From the NCBI RefSeq assembly GCF_009770985.1, contig NZ_WSRW01000003.1, forward strand, positions 419,275 through 483,274: DNA of 64,000 nucleotides. Direction: 5' to 3'. The notes below the pieces were generated by a model, which worked only from the letters and a program-made list of their open reading frames with translations, searched no databases and was not told where the DNA came from. Every line of letters starts with the position of its first letter. The stretch's first letter is position 1. The DNA comes from Mucilaginibacter lacusdianchii. GTDB lineage: Bacteria > Bacteroidota > Bacteroidia > Sphingobacteriales > Sphingobacteriaceae. This document shows, in pieces, positions 1-9,332 of this stretch. A program made the translations under genes and the position numbers.

Positions 1-1
1 T

Positions 2-1195
2 GGCGATGTACCCATTGTTGACCATGATGCCACACCTGAGGAAGCACAAACTATTAGCCGTTCGCCAAGAGCAAATGTGTACAAATTTGTGATTGATGAA
101 CTAGAGGCTGCTGCCGCTGCATTGCCATCAAGAGATGCTATTCCGGCATCAGAAAACGGCCGTATTACAAAAGGGGCTGCGCTTGCTTTAGAGGCAAGGG
201 TGCTGTTGTATCAGGGCGACCGCATGGCTGATGTAGTACGTATCTGTGAAAGATTGATGAACGAACAAGGTGCTAACGGAAGTTATAGCCTGGAAAGCAG
301 TTACAGTGCTTTGTTCAGTGATCCGGACGTGAACAGGAACACAAAAGAAAGCATCCTTTCATTGCAATACGTTCCATCTAGACGTACCTGGAACAATTTC
401 TGGGATTTTGCTCCACGCACCGTTGGTGGCCGGGTAAGCAGCATGGCACCTACTCAGGAATTAGTTGATGATTACATTATGCTGAATGGAAAAGGAGTTA
501 AAGAGGGCGGATCTGGTTACAACGAGTCAAATCCTTATGTAAATCGCGACCCCCGTTTAACCGCTACTGTGGTATACGACCGTTATACTTGGGTTAACGC
601 CGACAGAACAACGAAAACTATCTATATCAGGCCTGGTAGCGATCCTGTGCAACCTGGACTAGATGAATACAGCGCTGGTTCACAAGCGGCATCAGCTACC
701 GGTTATTACTGGAGAAAATATTATGATCCAAGCGCACTGCCCAATTTTGTATCAGGTAATAACCTGCACTTGATCAGATACGCCGAAGTATTGCTGGATT
801 ATGCAGAAGCCAAACAAAGCCTTGGTCAAATGGATGCAAGCGTTTGGAACAAAACAATTGGTGCTTTGCGTGCCCGTGCGGGTTTTACAGACGCAGGTGC
901 ATTAAATTATCCTGCTGGAGCCGATTTAACCAACATTATTCGCCGTGAGAGAAGAGTTGAACTAGCTATGGAAGGTTTGCGTGTTGATGATATCAGAAGA
1001 TGGAAAATTGCTGAGACGGTAATGAACGGCTACGCACATGGTGCTAAGTTTTCATCAGATGTAAATACCGATAACGGGTACATCAGGGCACAGTTCAGAA
1101 AATTCAATCCATCAAGGGATTATCTGTGGGCTATACCTGCACATGATGTTAACTTGAACAGCAATTTAGGTCAAAATCCGGGCTATACCAATTAA
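2..1195 (+). CDS. SusD/RagB-like glycan-binding lipoprotein, 5' end outside window
   Basis: The reading frame is open from the window edge, so this is the C-terminal part (about 398 residues) of a protein whose start and lipoprotein signal lie upstream. The family signature near the C-terminus is clear: an IRRERRVELAMEGLRVDDIRRW segment, interrupted here only by my shortening, is the conserved RRVEL..EG.R..D.RRW block of SusD proteins. SusD proteins sit on the outer membrane as lids of SusC transporters and bind oligosaccharides. A GTG at 77 could be mistaken for a start, but the SusD homology continues upstream of it (PIVDHDATPEEA). The gene is followed after 18 nt by a SusE-like gene and then by GH76/GH92 enzymes, so the ligand is inferred to be alpha-mannan. 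The cognate SusC should lie just left of the window. Confidence 0.93.
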   Translation, partial: GDVPIVDHDATPEEAQTISRSPRANVYKFVIDELEAAAAALPSRDAIPASENGRITKGAALALEARVLLYQGDRMADVVRICERLMNEQGANGSYSLESSYSALFSDPDVNRNTKESILSLQYVPSRRTWNNFWDFAPRTVGGRVSSMAPTQELVDDYIMLNGKGVKEGGSGYNESNPYVNRDPRLTATVVYDRYTWVNADRTTKTIYIRPGSDPVQPGLDEYSAGSQAASATGYYWRKYYDPSALPNFVSGNNLHLIRYAEVLLDYAEAKQSLGQMDASVWNKTIGALRARAGFTDAGALNYPAGADLTNIIRRERRVELAMEGLRVDDIRRWKIAETVMNGYAHGAKFSSDVNTDNGYIRAQFRKFNPSRDYLWAIPAHDVNLNSNLGQNPGYTN

Positions 1196-1213
1196 ACCAA
1201 TAAAACCAAAATT

Positions 1214-2332
1214 ATGAATAAGATTATAAAGCTGGCAGGTTGCATGCTGCTGGCATTGATTATGATTAGTTCCTGTAAAAAGGATGATAGACCTTTAGAT
1301 TTAAATCTGAATCCGGTAGGTACTTTGGCAACACCAAATGACAATGCTGATGTAAAGCTTGATCCTACAAGCTCGGCAACAGTACTATTTAAATGGGAAC
1401 CGGCAACTACTGAAGATGGTGGAGCCATATTGTACGAGGTTGCTTTCGACAAAGCAAGTGGCGATTTTTCCAAACCTGTTTATAAAATAGTGTCTGATGG
1501 TGCAGGTGTGAAACCGCAGCTGAGCATCAGCCATAAAGACCTGAATAAAATTGCTAACGCAGCAGGTATTTCATCATCAAGTACAGGAAAGCTTAAATGG
1601 ACCGTTATTGCGTCAAAAGCTACTAACGCAAAACTTGCATCTGTATCACGTACATTGCAATTGGAGCGTCCGGCTGGTTTTGCCGAAAGCCCAACCGAAC
1701 TATATATTACCGGTTCGGCAACAGAAGGCGGCGCAGATCTTAGCAAAGCTGTGAAATTTAAAAAGAATGAAGAAGGTGTATTTGAATTATACACGTCTCT
1801 TAAAGCGGGCGATTATATTATCACCGATAAAAATACAGCCGGCGGAAAAACTTACTACATAGATAACGGCATCCTTAAAGAAGGAAACACACCGGTAAGT
1901 GTAAGTGGCACGCAAAAAGTTTATCGTTTAAATTTTGATTTTTCATCTGCTACGTCTAAAGTTACGGAAATCCAGTCTATCGGCTTGTTCATGTCAGCTT
2001 ATAATAGCGAAATTGGCACGTTAAATTATACAGGAAACGGCAAGTTCGAAGCGGCCAATGTTGCGGTTGAATTCTATCAGTTTTCGTGGGGTAGGGATGA
2101 ACGATATAAGTTTGTTGTTCATACGGCTGCGGGTAACGAATACATGGGTAGCGTAAACCCAAACAATGATGCACCTGCAGGTAAACCGGCATCTTATTTT
2201 TATCTGGTACCTGTTACCAATTCGCAGTGGGATAATACCTACAAGTTTGATCCATCTGCAGACAAAAAGCATGTAAAGGCTGAAGTAATGCTGCAGCCTG
2301 ATGCTTACACACACAAGATTACCGTTTTATAA
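1214..2332 (+). CDS. SusE/SusF-like outer-membrane lipoprotein
   Basis: This 372-aa protein begins with a lipoprotein signal peptide (MNKIIKLAGCMLLALIMISS, then Cys21). The acidic residues just after the cysteine (CKKDD) resemble the lipoprotein export signal of Bacteroidota surface lipoproteins. Residues of about 25-130 look like the SusE N-terminal Ig-like domain, with repeated FKWEPA-type strands. The second half has a SusF/CBM-like stretch (ELYITGSATEGG, with a KTYYIDNG strand). SusE/F proteins bind glycan at the cell surface and assist SusCD. It follows susD by 18 nt and is probably co-transcribed with it. The glycan specificity is inferred only from the neighbouring mannanases. Confidence 0.85.
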   Translation: MNKIIKLAGCMLLALIMISSCKKDDRPLDLNLNPVGTLATPNDNADVKLDPTSSATVLFKWEPATTEDGGAILYEVAFDKASGDFSKPVYKIVSDGAGVKPQLSISHKDLNKIANAAGISSSSTGKLKWTVIASKATNAKLASVSRTLQLERPAGFAESPTELYITGSATEGGADLSKAVKFKKNEEGVFELYTSLKAGDYIITDKNTAGGKTYYIDNGILKEGNTPVSVSGTQKVYRLNFDFSSATSKVTEIQSIGLFMSAYNSEIGTLNYTGNGKFEAANVAVEFYQFSWGRDERYKFVVHTAAGNEYMGSVNPNNDAPAGKPASYFYLVPVTNSQWDNTYKFDPSADKKHVKAEVMLQPDAYTHKITVL

Positions 2333-2347
2333 GCCAATAATAATATC

Positions 2348-2377
2348 AGCCCCCTCCGTTGAACGGAGGGGGCTTTT
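2348..2377 (+). terminator. Perfect GC-rich hairpin between susE and GH76
   Basis: A 13-bp perfect inverted repeat (arms AGCCCCCTCCGTT and AACGGAGGGGGCT around one G; in practice a small loop forms at TTGAA) is followed by TTTT. It looks like an intrinsic terminator. It ends only about 15 nt before the GH76 start codon, so there is no room for a separate promoter downstream. It may act as an attenuator or as a 3'-end stabiliser for the susCDE part of the message. Confidence 0.8.
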
Positions 2378-2389
2378 AAACCTAGAGTG

Positions 2390-3604
2390 ATGAAGAACGT
2401 TTTATTAGGGTTGATGACAGCTGCAACAATACTTACGGTATCATGCAGTAAAGACAAAAATATCGAACAGGGCGGTGGTACTAAACCACCGGTAACACAG
2501 CCGCCTGTAGCCACAAAAAGTTACCTGGAACTGGCCAAAGAAACCCGCAGCTTTTCAACAAACAATTTGCTTACTCCCAGTTTTGGCTACCGAGCCAATA
2601 CCACAACCCGTGCTAATGAATGCCATGAATGGTATAATGTTAGCCAAATATATGCCGATGCTGCTTTAATAGCAGCAGGAGATGCATCGGCATTACCATA
2701 CATGAATAATACTTTTAAATTCATGGAAAACTTTTGGGATAAAGCAGATGCACGGGGTGGTTACTTTGCAATTGTAAACCTAAACGGCGCAGGTGCTGCC
2801 GGCGATAAATTTGTTGACGATAACAGCTTGACCGGAATGGTTTACCTGGAAGCTTATGAAATTACTACTGGCGCAGATAAAGCCGCTTACTTAGCTAAAG
2901 CCCGGGCTTGTGCCGATTGGCTCATCAACAGCGGTTTGTGGGATAATACTTACAACGGTGGCTTTTGGTGGAGTACATCGAAACCTGACAAGCCTACACA
3001 GTCGAACGGCTTAGCGATGCAGCTTTTTTCAAAGCTATATACCGTTACAGGTGAGCAGGTTTATCGCGACTGGGCCGTTAAGGTAAACAACTGGTTGCGT
3101 AACAATATGTACGACTCGGCGAGCGGCTTATATATCTGGAAAGTTGATGGAACCGGTGCCGGAACCAAGCATTATGAAAAATTTACCTATGATAACGCTA
3201 TAATGCTGGAAGCTGATATATTATTTGGCAAAGCCACCAATGATGCCTCATATTTAGCTAATGCACAATCAATTGGTAACGCTATGAATGCTGTTTTGTG
3301 GAATTCGCAGTACAAAGGCTATATCTTCAATACCGACCCAACGCAAACACGTGTAAATCCGGCTTGGTGTGGTTGGGGAACACAGGGTATGATTCGGTTG
3401 TATGAGCAGGATAAGGATGAAAAATGGCTAACCTACGCACGTAATAATATTGATGCGCTTAACAAAGCTGCAAGAAATGCCGATACACATGCGTATTATT
3501 ACTTCTCGGGATTTGCAGGCAACAACCGCTCGCCCGAGATAGAAGGTGTTGACCAAGCCTGGATGCAAAGAATACAGGCTATGGTAGCAAAATATGACAA
3601 GTAA
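2390..3604 (+). CDS. GH76 endo-alpha-1,6-mannanase, lipoprotein
   Basis: The 404-aa product is a family GH76 (alpha/alpha)6-barrel enzyme that would cleave the alpha-1,6-mannan backbone. Its signal peptide ends in the lipobox LTVSC (Cys19), followed by a charged and Gly/Pro-rich linker (about 21-42). The catalytic pair of adjacent aspartates typical of GH76 is seen as FVDDNSLTG (Asp143-Asp144). Other family features are the aromatic GGFWWST segment and the later TYDNAIMLEA segment. A GTG three bases upstream is also possible, but the ATG is preferred. The acidic residue near the lipidated Cys (CSKDKN) suggests surface exposure, fitting a first-cut endo-enzyme. It lies between the SusE and GH92 genes. 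Confidence 0.9.
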   Translation: MKNVLLGLMTAATILTVSCSKDKNIEQGGGTKPPVTQPPVATKSYLELAKETRSFSTNNLLTPSFGYRANTTTRANECHEWYNVSQIYADAALIAAGDASALPYMNNTFKFMENFWDKADARGGYFAIVNLNGAGAAGDKFVDDNSLTGMVYLEAYEITTGADKAAYLAKARACADWLINSGLWDNTYNGGFWWSTSKPDKPTQSNGLAMQLFSKLYTVTGEQVYRDWAVKVNNWLRNNMYDSASGLYIWKVDGTGAGTKHYEKFTYDNAIMLEADILFGKATNDASYLANAQSIGNAMNAVLWNSQYKGYIFNTDPTQTRVNPAWCGWGTQGMIRLYEQDKDEKWLTYARNNIDALNKAARNADTHAYYYFSGFAGNNRSPEIEGVDQAWMQRIQAMVAKYDK

Positions 3605-3643
3605 CTAGGTGATGGTTTAGGCCATTAATGTTAATATATCTAC

Positions 3644-6010
3644 ATGAAAATTAAAATGATTTCTGCTGCGGCGTTATTGTCAGTATTAATGGCAAGTTGC
3701 AGCGTTAAACGAGAAAGTGTTTTTAAATACGTTGATCCCAATATTGGTACCGCACACAGCCGCTGGTTTTTTTACACGCCTGCTGCAGTGCCTTACGGCA
3801 TGGCTAAACTGGCACCATCAACTAATGGACATTATGGCAACCCATCCGGATGGGAAGCTGTTGGGTACGATACCCGTCAAAATTCTATTGAAGGCTTTGT
3901 GCATTTCCATGAGTGGCAGGTTGGCGGCGTAAGTTATATGCCAACAACAGGCACATTGAAAACCAAGCCCGGCGATTTAGAAGACACCCAATCAGGTTAC
4001 CGCTCAAAATTTGACCGGAAAAACCAAGTGGCCGAACCGGGATACTATAAAGTATTGCTTGACGATTACCAGATCACAGCCGAACTCACCGCTACTAAAA
4101 GGGTGGGCTTTCAACGCTATACTTTCCCACAAAATAACCAGTCGCACATCATACTGGATATTGGTAACAAGCAGGGCGAAAGTGATATTGTTACTGATGC
4201 AAGCATTAAAATGCTGGACGATACCCACTTTGAAGGCTTTGTAAGTACTTATCCTAAATATGTAAAAATTTACGATCCGGCAGGCAAGGTAGCCATGTAC
4301 TTTTATGGTGAAATTAGTAAGAAACCAGCAAGTGTAACCGCATTTACCGCGAACAAAGTAGAAAGTAATACCAACACTGCGTCAGGTAAAGGTGCCGGGC
4401 TGGTTCTGAATTACCAGACCAGCGAAAACGAAACTATTGAAGTTAAAACTGGCTTGTCTTATACCTCAAACGCTAATGCTAAGCAGAATTTTATTGCCGA
4501 AGCCAATGGTCTGTCATTTGCGAAAGCAAAAGAACAGGCACAAAAAACATGGCAGCAGGAATTAGGTAAAATAGCAGTACAAGACACCAACACGCAAAAT
4601 AAAACCAAATTCTATACTGGGTTATTCCACGCCCTGCTGGGCAGGGGTATAGCTAGTGATGTTAACGGAAACTATCCCAAACATGCCGGCCAAACCGGGC
4701 AGCTACCGGTACAAGCAAATCAACAGCTTAAAGCAGAATTTATTAACACCGATGCCATATGGGGAGGTTACTGGAACCTTACACAGTTATGGTCACTTTC
4801 TTATCCGAAATGGTACGGTAGCTTTGTAAACACCCAGCTTCAGCTTTATAAAGATAGGGGCTGGTTTGGAGATGGTATCGCCAACAGCGAATATATATCT
4901 GGCGTGGGTACCAATTTTGTAGGACTCGCTGTGGCAGGTGCCTATAACGTAGGCATTCGTAACTACGATGTAAATCTTGCTTACGAGGCTGTTAAAGCTA
5001 ATGATCTAAACTACAAAAACCGCCCGGTAGGAGCGGGCAAGATGGATACCAAAGCATTTATACACTACGGCTATGTACCATACTTTGATCAAACCGGACG
5101 TGATTTTGCCACGGACTCAACGGGATCAAATTTTGCCGGTTCACATACGCTCGAGTATAGCTACAGTGCATTTGCCACCGCGCAAATGGCCAAGGCTATG
5201 GGTAAAAACGAAGACTACAACAGGCTGATTAAATTATCAAACGGCTGGCGGTATATATTCAACCCACAGAGTAAGTTGATACAACCCAAACGCGCAAACG
5301 GGCAGTTTATTGAAAAGTTTGATCCTTATCAGCCTTGGAGAGGATTTCAGGAAGGAAACGCGGTACAATATACTTTTTTTGTGCCACAAAACCCGGCTGG
5401 TTTAATAGATGCTATTGGAAAAGACAATTTTAATAAGCGCTTGGACAGTATTTTTACCGTATCAGAAAAGCTTGGCTTTGGTGGTGGTAAAACCATCGAT
5501 GCTTTTGCTGGCATTAATTCTATTTACAACCATGGCAATCAGCCTAACTTACATATCAGCTGGTTGTTTAATTTCTCAGGTAAGCCGTGGTTAACTCAAA
5601 AGTGGACAAGACGCATAGGCGAGGAGTTTTATGGTACGGAACCAATACATGGTTACGGTTATGGACAAGACGAAGACCAAGGGCAGCTCGGATCATGGTA
5701 TGTGATCAATGCTTTAGGTCTGTTTGATGTGAAAGGGTTTACCGATTTGCGTCCTATCATAGAACTGGGCAGCCCGCTTTTTGACAAAACCACTATCGCA
5801 TTAGGTAATGGTCAACAACTCATTATTCAAACTCAAAATAATTCAAAAGATAATGTTTATATACAGTCAGCTGAATTTAATGGTAGGCCGTTAAACAACA
5901 GTTGGCTTTACCGCGATGAGCTGATGAAGGGTGGTAAATTAACCTTTGTTATGGGCAGTAAGCCTAATACAAACTGGGGCGTGAACACACCGCCGCCATC
6001 AGTGCAATAA
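3644..6010 (+). CDS. GH92 exo-alpha-mannosidase, lipoprotein
   Basis: This 788-aa protein is a full-length family GH92 enzyme, a Ca2+-dependent inverting exo-alpha-mannosidase that removes mannose side chains. A signal peptide leads to Cys19 (LLSVLMASC). The N-terminal beta-sandwich starts at YVDPNIGT, and VPYGMAKLAPSTNG is the family's substrate-site block. The catalytic acid corresponds to Glu570 in FQEGNAVQYTFF. The conserved NHGNQPNLHISW block and the base region GQDEDQGQLGSWY (Asp676, Asp678) are intact. No acidic residues follow the lipidated Cys (CSVKRES), so it may face the periplasm. The usual GHTFPGA stretch is replaced by GTAHSRWFFYTPA, a variant whose linkage preference I cannot predict. 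Confidence 0.93.
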   Translation: MKIKMISAAALLSVLMASCSVKRESVFKYVDPNIGTAHSRWFFYTPAAVPYGMAKLAPSTNGHYGNPSGWEAVGYDTRQNSIEGFVHFHEWQVGGVSYMPTTGTLKTKPGDLEDTQSGYRSKFDRKNQVAEPGYYKVLLDDYQITAELTATKRVGFQRYTFPQNNQSHIILDIGNKQGESDIVTDASIKMLDDTHFEGFVSTYPKYVKIYDPAGKVAMYFYGEISKKPASVTAFTANKVESNTNTASGKGAGLVLNYQTSENETIEVKTGLSYTSNANAKQNFIAEANGLSFAKAKEQAQKTWQQELGKIAVQDTNTQNKTKFYTGLFHALLGRGIASDVNGNYPKHAGQTGQLPVQANQQLKAEFINTDAIWGGYWNLTQLWSLSYPKWYGSFVNTQLQLYKDRGWFGDGIANSEYISGVGTNFVGLAVAGAYNVGIRNYDVNLAYEAVKANDLNYKNRPVGAGKMDTKAFIHYGYVPYFDQTGRDFATDSTGSNFAGSHTLEYSYSAFATAQMAKAMGKNEDYNRLIKLSNGWRYIFNPQSKLIQPKRANGQFIEKFDPYQPWRGFQEGNAVQYTFFVPQNPAGLIDAIGKDNFNKRLDSIFTVSEKLGFGGGKTIDAFAGINSIYNHGNQPNLHISWLFNFSGKPWLTQKWTRRIGEEFYGTEPIHGYGYGQDEDQGQLGSWYVINALGLFDVKGFTDLRPIIELGSPLFDKTTIALGNGQQLIIQTQNNSKDNVYIQSAEFNGRPLNNSWLYRDELMKGGKLTFVMGSKPNTNWGVNTPPPSVQ

Positions 6011-6054
6011 GCAGCTGAGGTATAAATACTTGCACATTTTCAGAATTTATTTTA

Positions 6055-7251
6055 ATGAATTTAACTAGTAAATTTAAAGGTGCAGCCGCGTTACTCGCTT
6101 TCTGTGTGCTACCCGGCTTTTCTTCTGCACAAAAAAGCTTAGCAGCAGAATATAAAGCAAGAGCTGAAACTGTTTACAGGAATGTTTGGACACGTTACCG
6201 GGTACCATCTCAAAGGGCACTTTTTTCAGAAAACTATCCGTCAAACAAAAAGGATACGCTTAACTATTTCCAGGGCGAAGCAGTAAAGGAGAAAGAGGTT
6301 AGTTTTTTATGGCCATTTTCAGGCGTTTCTTCGGCAACTAACGTGCTGATGAAAATACCAGTGCTGAAAGCCAGATATAAGCCTTATCAGGACAGTTTGG
6401 CAATGGGAATTGAGCAATATCGGGATACTGTTCGCATGCCAACAGGCTACCAGGCTTATCCGGTTAAATTTGAAAAGGCTGATAGGTATTACGATGATAA
6501 CGGCTTGGTGGGTATCGATTATATGGAATCTTACTTTAACACTAAAAACCCGCTGTATTTGCAGCGGGCTAAACAGGTGTTTAAGTTTATTTTAAGCGGA
6601 TGGAATAATGACGCAGGAGGTGGCGTAACCTGGCTGGAAGGACATAATGACCAAAAACCGGCATGCAGCAATGGCATGGCTACGTTAACAGCGTTGAAAA
6701 TATATCAGGGTTGTAAAGAGAAGTATTACCTGGAGCAGGGTAAAAAGTTTTACAACTGGATGTACGATACCCTGCGCGACAGCACGACAGGTATCATTAC
6801 CAACGATGTTAAAATTGATGGCAAGCAGAACCGGACGTTTTGGACTTATAACACCGGTTCGGTGATTGAAGCTGCCGTAATGCTTTATCAATTTACCGGC
6901 GAAAAGCAATACCTGGAGCAAGCCAAGCAGTTAGCCGCCGACAGTTACAAATATTACAGCGGTGTGCCGCATGATAAGAATCTGATTTTACATATCGACC
7001 TGCCTTGGTTTGTTACGGTGCTGTTTAGAGGTTATGAAGCCTTATATAAGGTAGATCATAATGACAAGTACGTAGCCGCCGTTGAACATGACCTAAATTA
7101 TGCCTGGCAAAACACCCGCGACCAGTATGGCTTTACAACCCACAGCTGGACGCCCAAACAGGATGAAATTAAGAAGCCTAAATGGCTGTTGGATGAGGCT
7201 TGTATAGCTGAGTTATATGCCCGGCTAAGTATATTAAAAGGAGAGAAATAA
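6055..7251 (+). CDS. GH76 alpha-1,6-mannanase, secreted (SPI)
   Basis: This is a second GH76 enzyme of 398 aa. Its signal peptide has no lipobox (ends LPGFSSAQ), so the protein is probably soluble and periplasmic, unlike the lipoprotein GH76 upstream. The catalytic aspartate pair is RYYDDNGLVG (Asp147-Asp148). It shares the GGGVTWLEG and SNGMATLTALKIY features of the family but is otherwise clearly diverged from the first GH76, so it is not a recent duplicate. It starts 44 nt after the GH92 stop and is probably in the same transcript, which ends at the hairpin downstream. The inferred role is trimming of imported manno-oligosaccharides together with the GH92. Confidence 0.88.
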   Translation: MNLTSKFKGAAALLAFCVLPGFSSAQKSLAAEYKARAETVYRNVWTRYRVPSQRALFSENYPSNKKDTLNYFQGEAVKEKEVSFLWPFSGVSSATNVLMKIPVLKARYKPYQDSLAMGIEQYRDTVRMPTGYQAYPVKFEKADRYYDDNGLVGIDYMESYFNTKNPLYLQRAKQVFKFILSGWNNDAGGGVTWLEGHNDQKPACSNGMATLTALKIYQGCKEKYYLEQGKKFYNWMYDTLRDSTTGIITNDVKIDGKQNRTFWTYNTGSVIEAAVMLYQFTGEKQYLEQAKQLAADSYKYYSGVPHDKNLILHIDLPWFVTVLFRGYEALYKVDHNDKYVAAVEHDLNYAWQNTRDQYGFTTHSWTPKQDEIKKPKWLLDEACIAELYARLSILKGEK

Positions 7252-7352
7252 AGAAGCTTTTCGCAATCTTTCGACGATAATAATAATCAACCTTAGCTTA
7301 TTTTAATTGAATAAGGCTATGGAGTTTGTTGAAAGCAAAGTAAAAATAATAC

Positions 7353-7393
7353 AATACAGAAGAGAACTTTATCTAAAAGTTCTCTTCTGTATT
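7353..7393. terminator. 18-bp inverted repeat between convergent GH76 and susD
   Basis: A perfect 18-bp stem (arm AATACAGAAGAGAACTTT) with a 5-nt loop ATCTA lies between two convergent genes, with A/T-rich tails on both sides. It is best read as a bidirectional transcription terminator separating the two halves of the mannan locus. Confidence 0.75.
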
Positions 7394-7453
7394 TAATAAG
7401 GTTCCATTCTTACGCCTGTTGTTGGTGCAAACTTTGAATGTTACACTGAATTG

Positions 7454-9322
7454 TTACCAACCGTAATTTTGTACAAGGGCAGGGTCTATATTAAGTTCTG
7501 TTTGTGGTATAGGCATCAGGTAGTGTCTATCTAAAAATACCCTTGTTTGATCTACAACAACTTTATAAAATACTGCTACTCCCGCAGCTTCGCTATTAGG
7601 ATCTAAGCCTGTAGCATTTAGCTCGGCAGGGGCCGGCCTGGCATTTAATCCGTGCATATTGCCATTGTCAACATTTTTGGCAATCAGCCAGCGGCGCACA
7701 TCCCAAAAGCGTTGGTTCTCAAATGCAAATTCAACACGTCTTTCGTTTTGTATCCTTTTCCGCATTCCCTCTTTGCTATTGTCGCTAGAGATGATGGGAA
7801 GTCCAGGCATAGAAACGCGGCTTCTGATTCTGTTTACAGCGTCAAAAACTTCGTTGTTAGGCGCCGGCAAAAATTCATTCATGGCTTCAGCATAAATCAA
7901 GTACATTTCGGCTAAACGTATAATCGGAAAGTTTCTGTTGGCATTACCGCCGCCTTTTAGATTAACTTGCGGATCAGCCCATTTACGCCAGTTATAGCCT
8001 GTTTCGCAATTAGTTCCGGGTTTTGGCCAGCCGTCGCAAGCTCCACCATTATTTCCAAACCAGGCAAATCTTAGCGGCCGGGCGTTATTGGCGTAATTCC
8101 AAACGCCGTATTGAAAGAAAATGGTTGCATAAAACCGTGGATCGCGGTTTTTGTACATATTCGAAACGTTAGACACAGGCGTGTTTCTTACACCATCCCA
8201 TAATGTGCCGTTCCAAAAGCCGGTTTCCTGGTACCCTGATTGCGGGTCACTAATCGGACGGCCATTGTTCATTTCATACGAGTCAACCAGTTCCTGGAAA
8301 ACGCTCATTTTGCCGTTACCGTTCACCGCGTTTGCATCTCGGCCATTAGGCATATAGTTACCTTCAAAATCACGGTTGCCGCCCATAACCAACGGTAGAA
8401 TTATTTCGTCAGAATTTCTGGTGAAAAATAATTGTGCGTAATTATCAACCGGATTGCTTGGATTTGGACTAGATAGCGTGTAGGCATTCAAATCTATCAC
8501 TGCTTTGGCAGCATTTGCAGCCAACTGCCACTTGTTGTTATCATACGTTTGCGGAAACAATTGCTTACCATCAGCATTTCTAATACCGGCATACATGGTA
8601 TTGCCATTAAACAAAGGGCTAGCAGCATAAAGTAGGGTACGTGCCTTAAGGGCCAGCGCAGCGCCTTTAGTAATACGTCCGTAATCGCTTGAGCCACTGG
8701 GGTAAGATATGGGTAAACTTGTTGCTATGTCATCACACTCCGATGTAATGAAACCTACCACTTCGTCTATAGAGTTTCTTACAGCATTGGTGGCCGCAGG
8801 ATCGGTGGTGGCTAATGCAGTATTAATTAAAGGTACAGCACCGTACCGTCTGAACAGTTCAAAGTACTGGTTTGCCCGCAAAAATCTGGCCTCTGCTTTA
8901 TATTGTGGAATGCGGGGCTGATAATAATCGAGCCGCGAGGCCGGAAGGGGTGTCTTGTCTATATTCGCTAAAAATATATTTGCCGAACGGATGTATTGGT
9001 AAGCACGTCCCCACATGTCCAACGAATTACTGGTTGCATTCCAAGCGCCGGAGTTAAAAGGTAATTCAGGTACGTTTTCCCAATGATTTTTACATTCATC
9101 TGTACAAGCGCCCAGTATAGTTCCACCACCACGCACAAACTGCACATCATTATTATTTAAAGAAGCATATAAGTGAGACCAGGCACCTTCAGCATTTTGA
9201 ATATTATTAAATACCGCTTCTTGGGTAACCAGTTCGGTGGGTACAACGTTTAGATATTTTTTGCAGGAAGCTGCCAGCAAGCTAACAGCTAATATGAGGT
9301 ATAATATTTTAGTCTTTTTCAT
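7454..9322 (-). CDS. SusD/RagB-like glycan-binding lipoprotein
   Basis: A complete SusD of 622 aa. The start is set at the ATG giving MKKTKILYLILAVSLLAASC (lipidated Cys20); a TTG nine bases upstream is less likely. The N-terminal helix block (YLNVVPTELVTQEAVFNNIQNAEGAWSHLYASL) and the C-terminal IQNERRVEFAFENQRFWDVRRW block are diagnostic of the family. TPR-like helices include RLAEMYLIYAEAMNE. It starts about 10 nt downstream of the SusC stop, so the two are co-transcribed and form one transport complex. It is probably under the control of the ECF sigma/FecR pair upstream. Substrate is inferred to be mannan fragments from the adjacent GH76/GH92 genes. Confidence 0.95.
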   Translation of the reverse strand: MKKTKILYLILAVSLLAASCKKYLNVVPTELVTQEAVFNNIQNAEGAWSHLYASLNNNDVQFVRGGGTILGACTDECKNHWENVPELPFNSGAWNATSNSLDMWGRAYQYIRSANIFLANIDKTPLPASRLDYYQPRIPQYKAEARFLRANQYFELFRRYGAVPLINTALATTDPAATNAVRNSIDEVVGFITSECDDIATSLPISYPSGSSDYGRITKGAALALKARTLLYAASPLFNGNTMYAGIRNADGKQLFPQTYDNNKWQLAANAAKAVIDLNAYTLSSPNPSNPVDNYAQLFFTRNSDEIILPLVMGGNRDFEGNYMPNGRDANAVNGNGKMSVFQELVDSYEMNNGRPISDPQSGYQETGFWNGTLWDGVRNTPVSNVSNMYKNRDPRFYATIFFQYGVWNYANNARPLRFAWFGNNGGACDGWPKPGTNCETGYNWRKWADPQVNLKGGGNANRNFPIIRLAEMYLIYAEAMNEFLPAPNNEVFDAVNRIRSRVSMPGLPIISSDNSKEGMRKRIQNERRVEFAFENQRFWDVRRWLIAKNVDNGNMHGLNARPAPAELNATGLDPNSEAAGVAVFYKVVVDQTRVFLDRHYLMPIPQTELNIDPALVQNYGW

Positions 9323-9332
9323 ATCAGTCAAT

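Noticed and set aside
1192..1794. Antisense open frames across the susE gene (93 and 104 codons)
   Set aside because: They mirror the well-supported susE frame, have no family features, and carry no independent start context.
2390..7251. The two GH76 genes as a recent tandem duplication
   Set aside because: Apart from the catalytic DDN block and general fold features, their sequences and signal peptides are clearly different.
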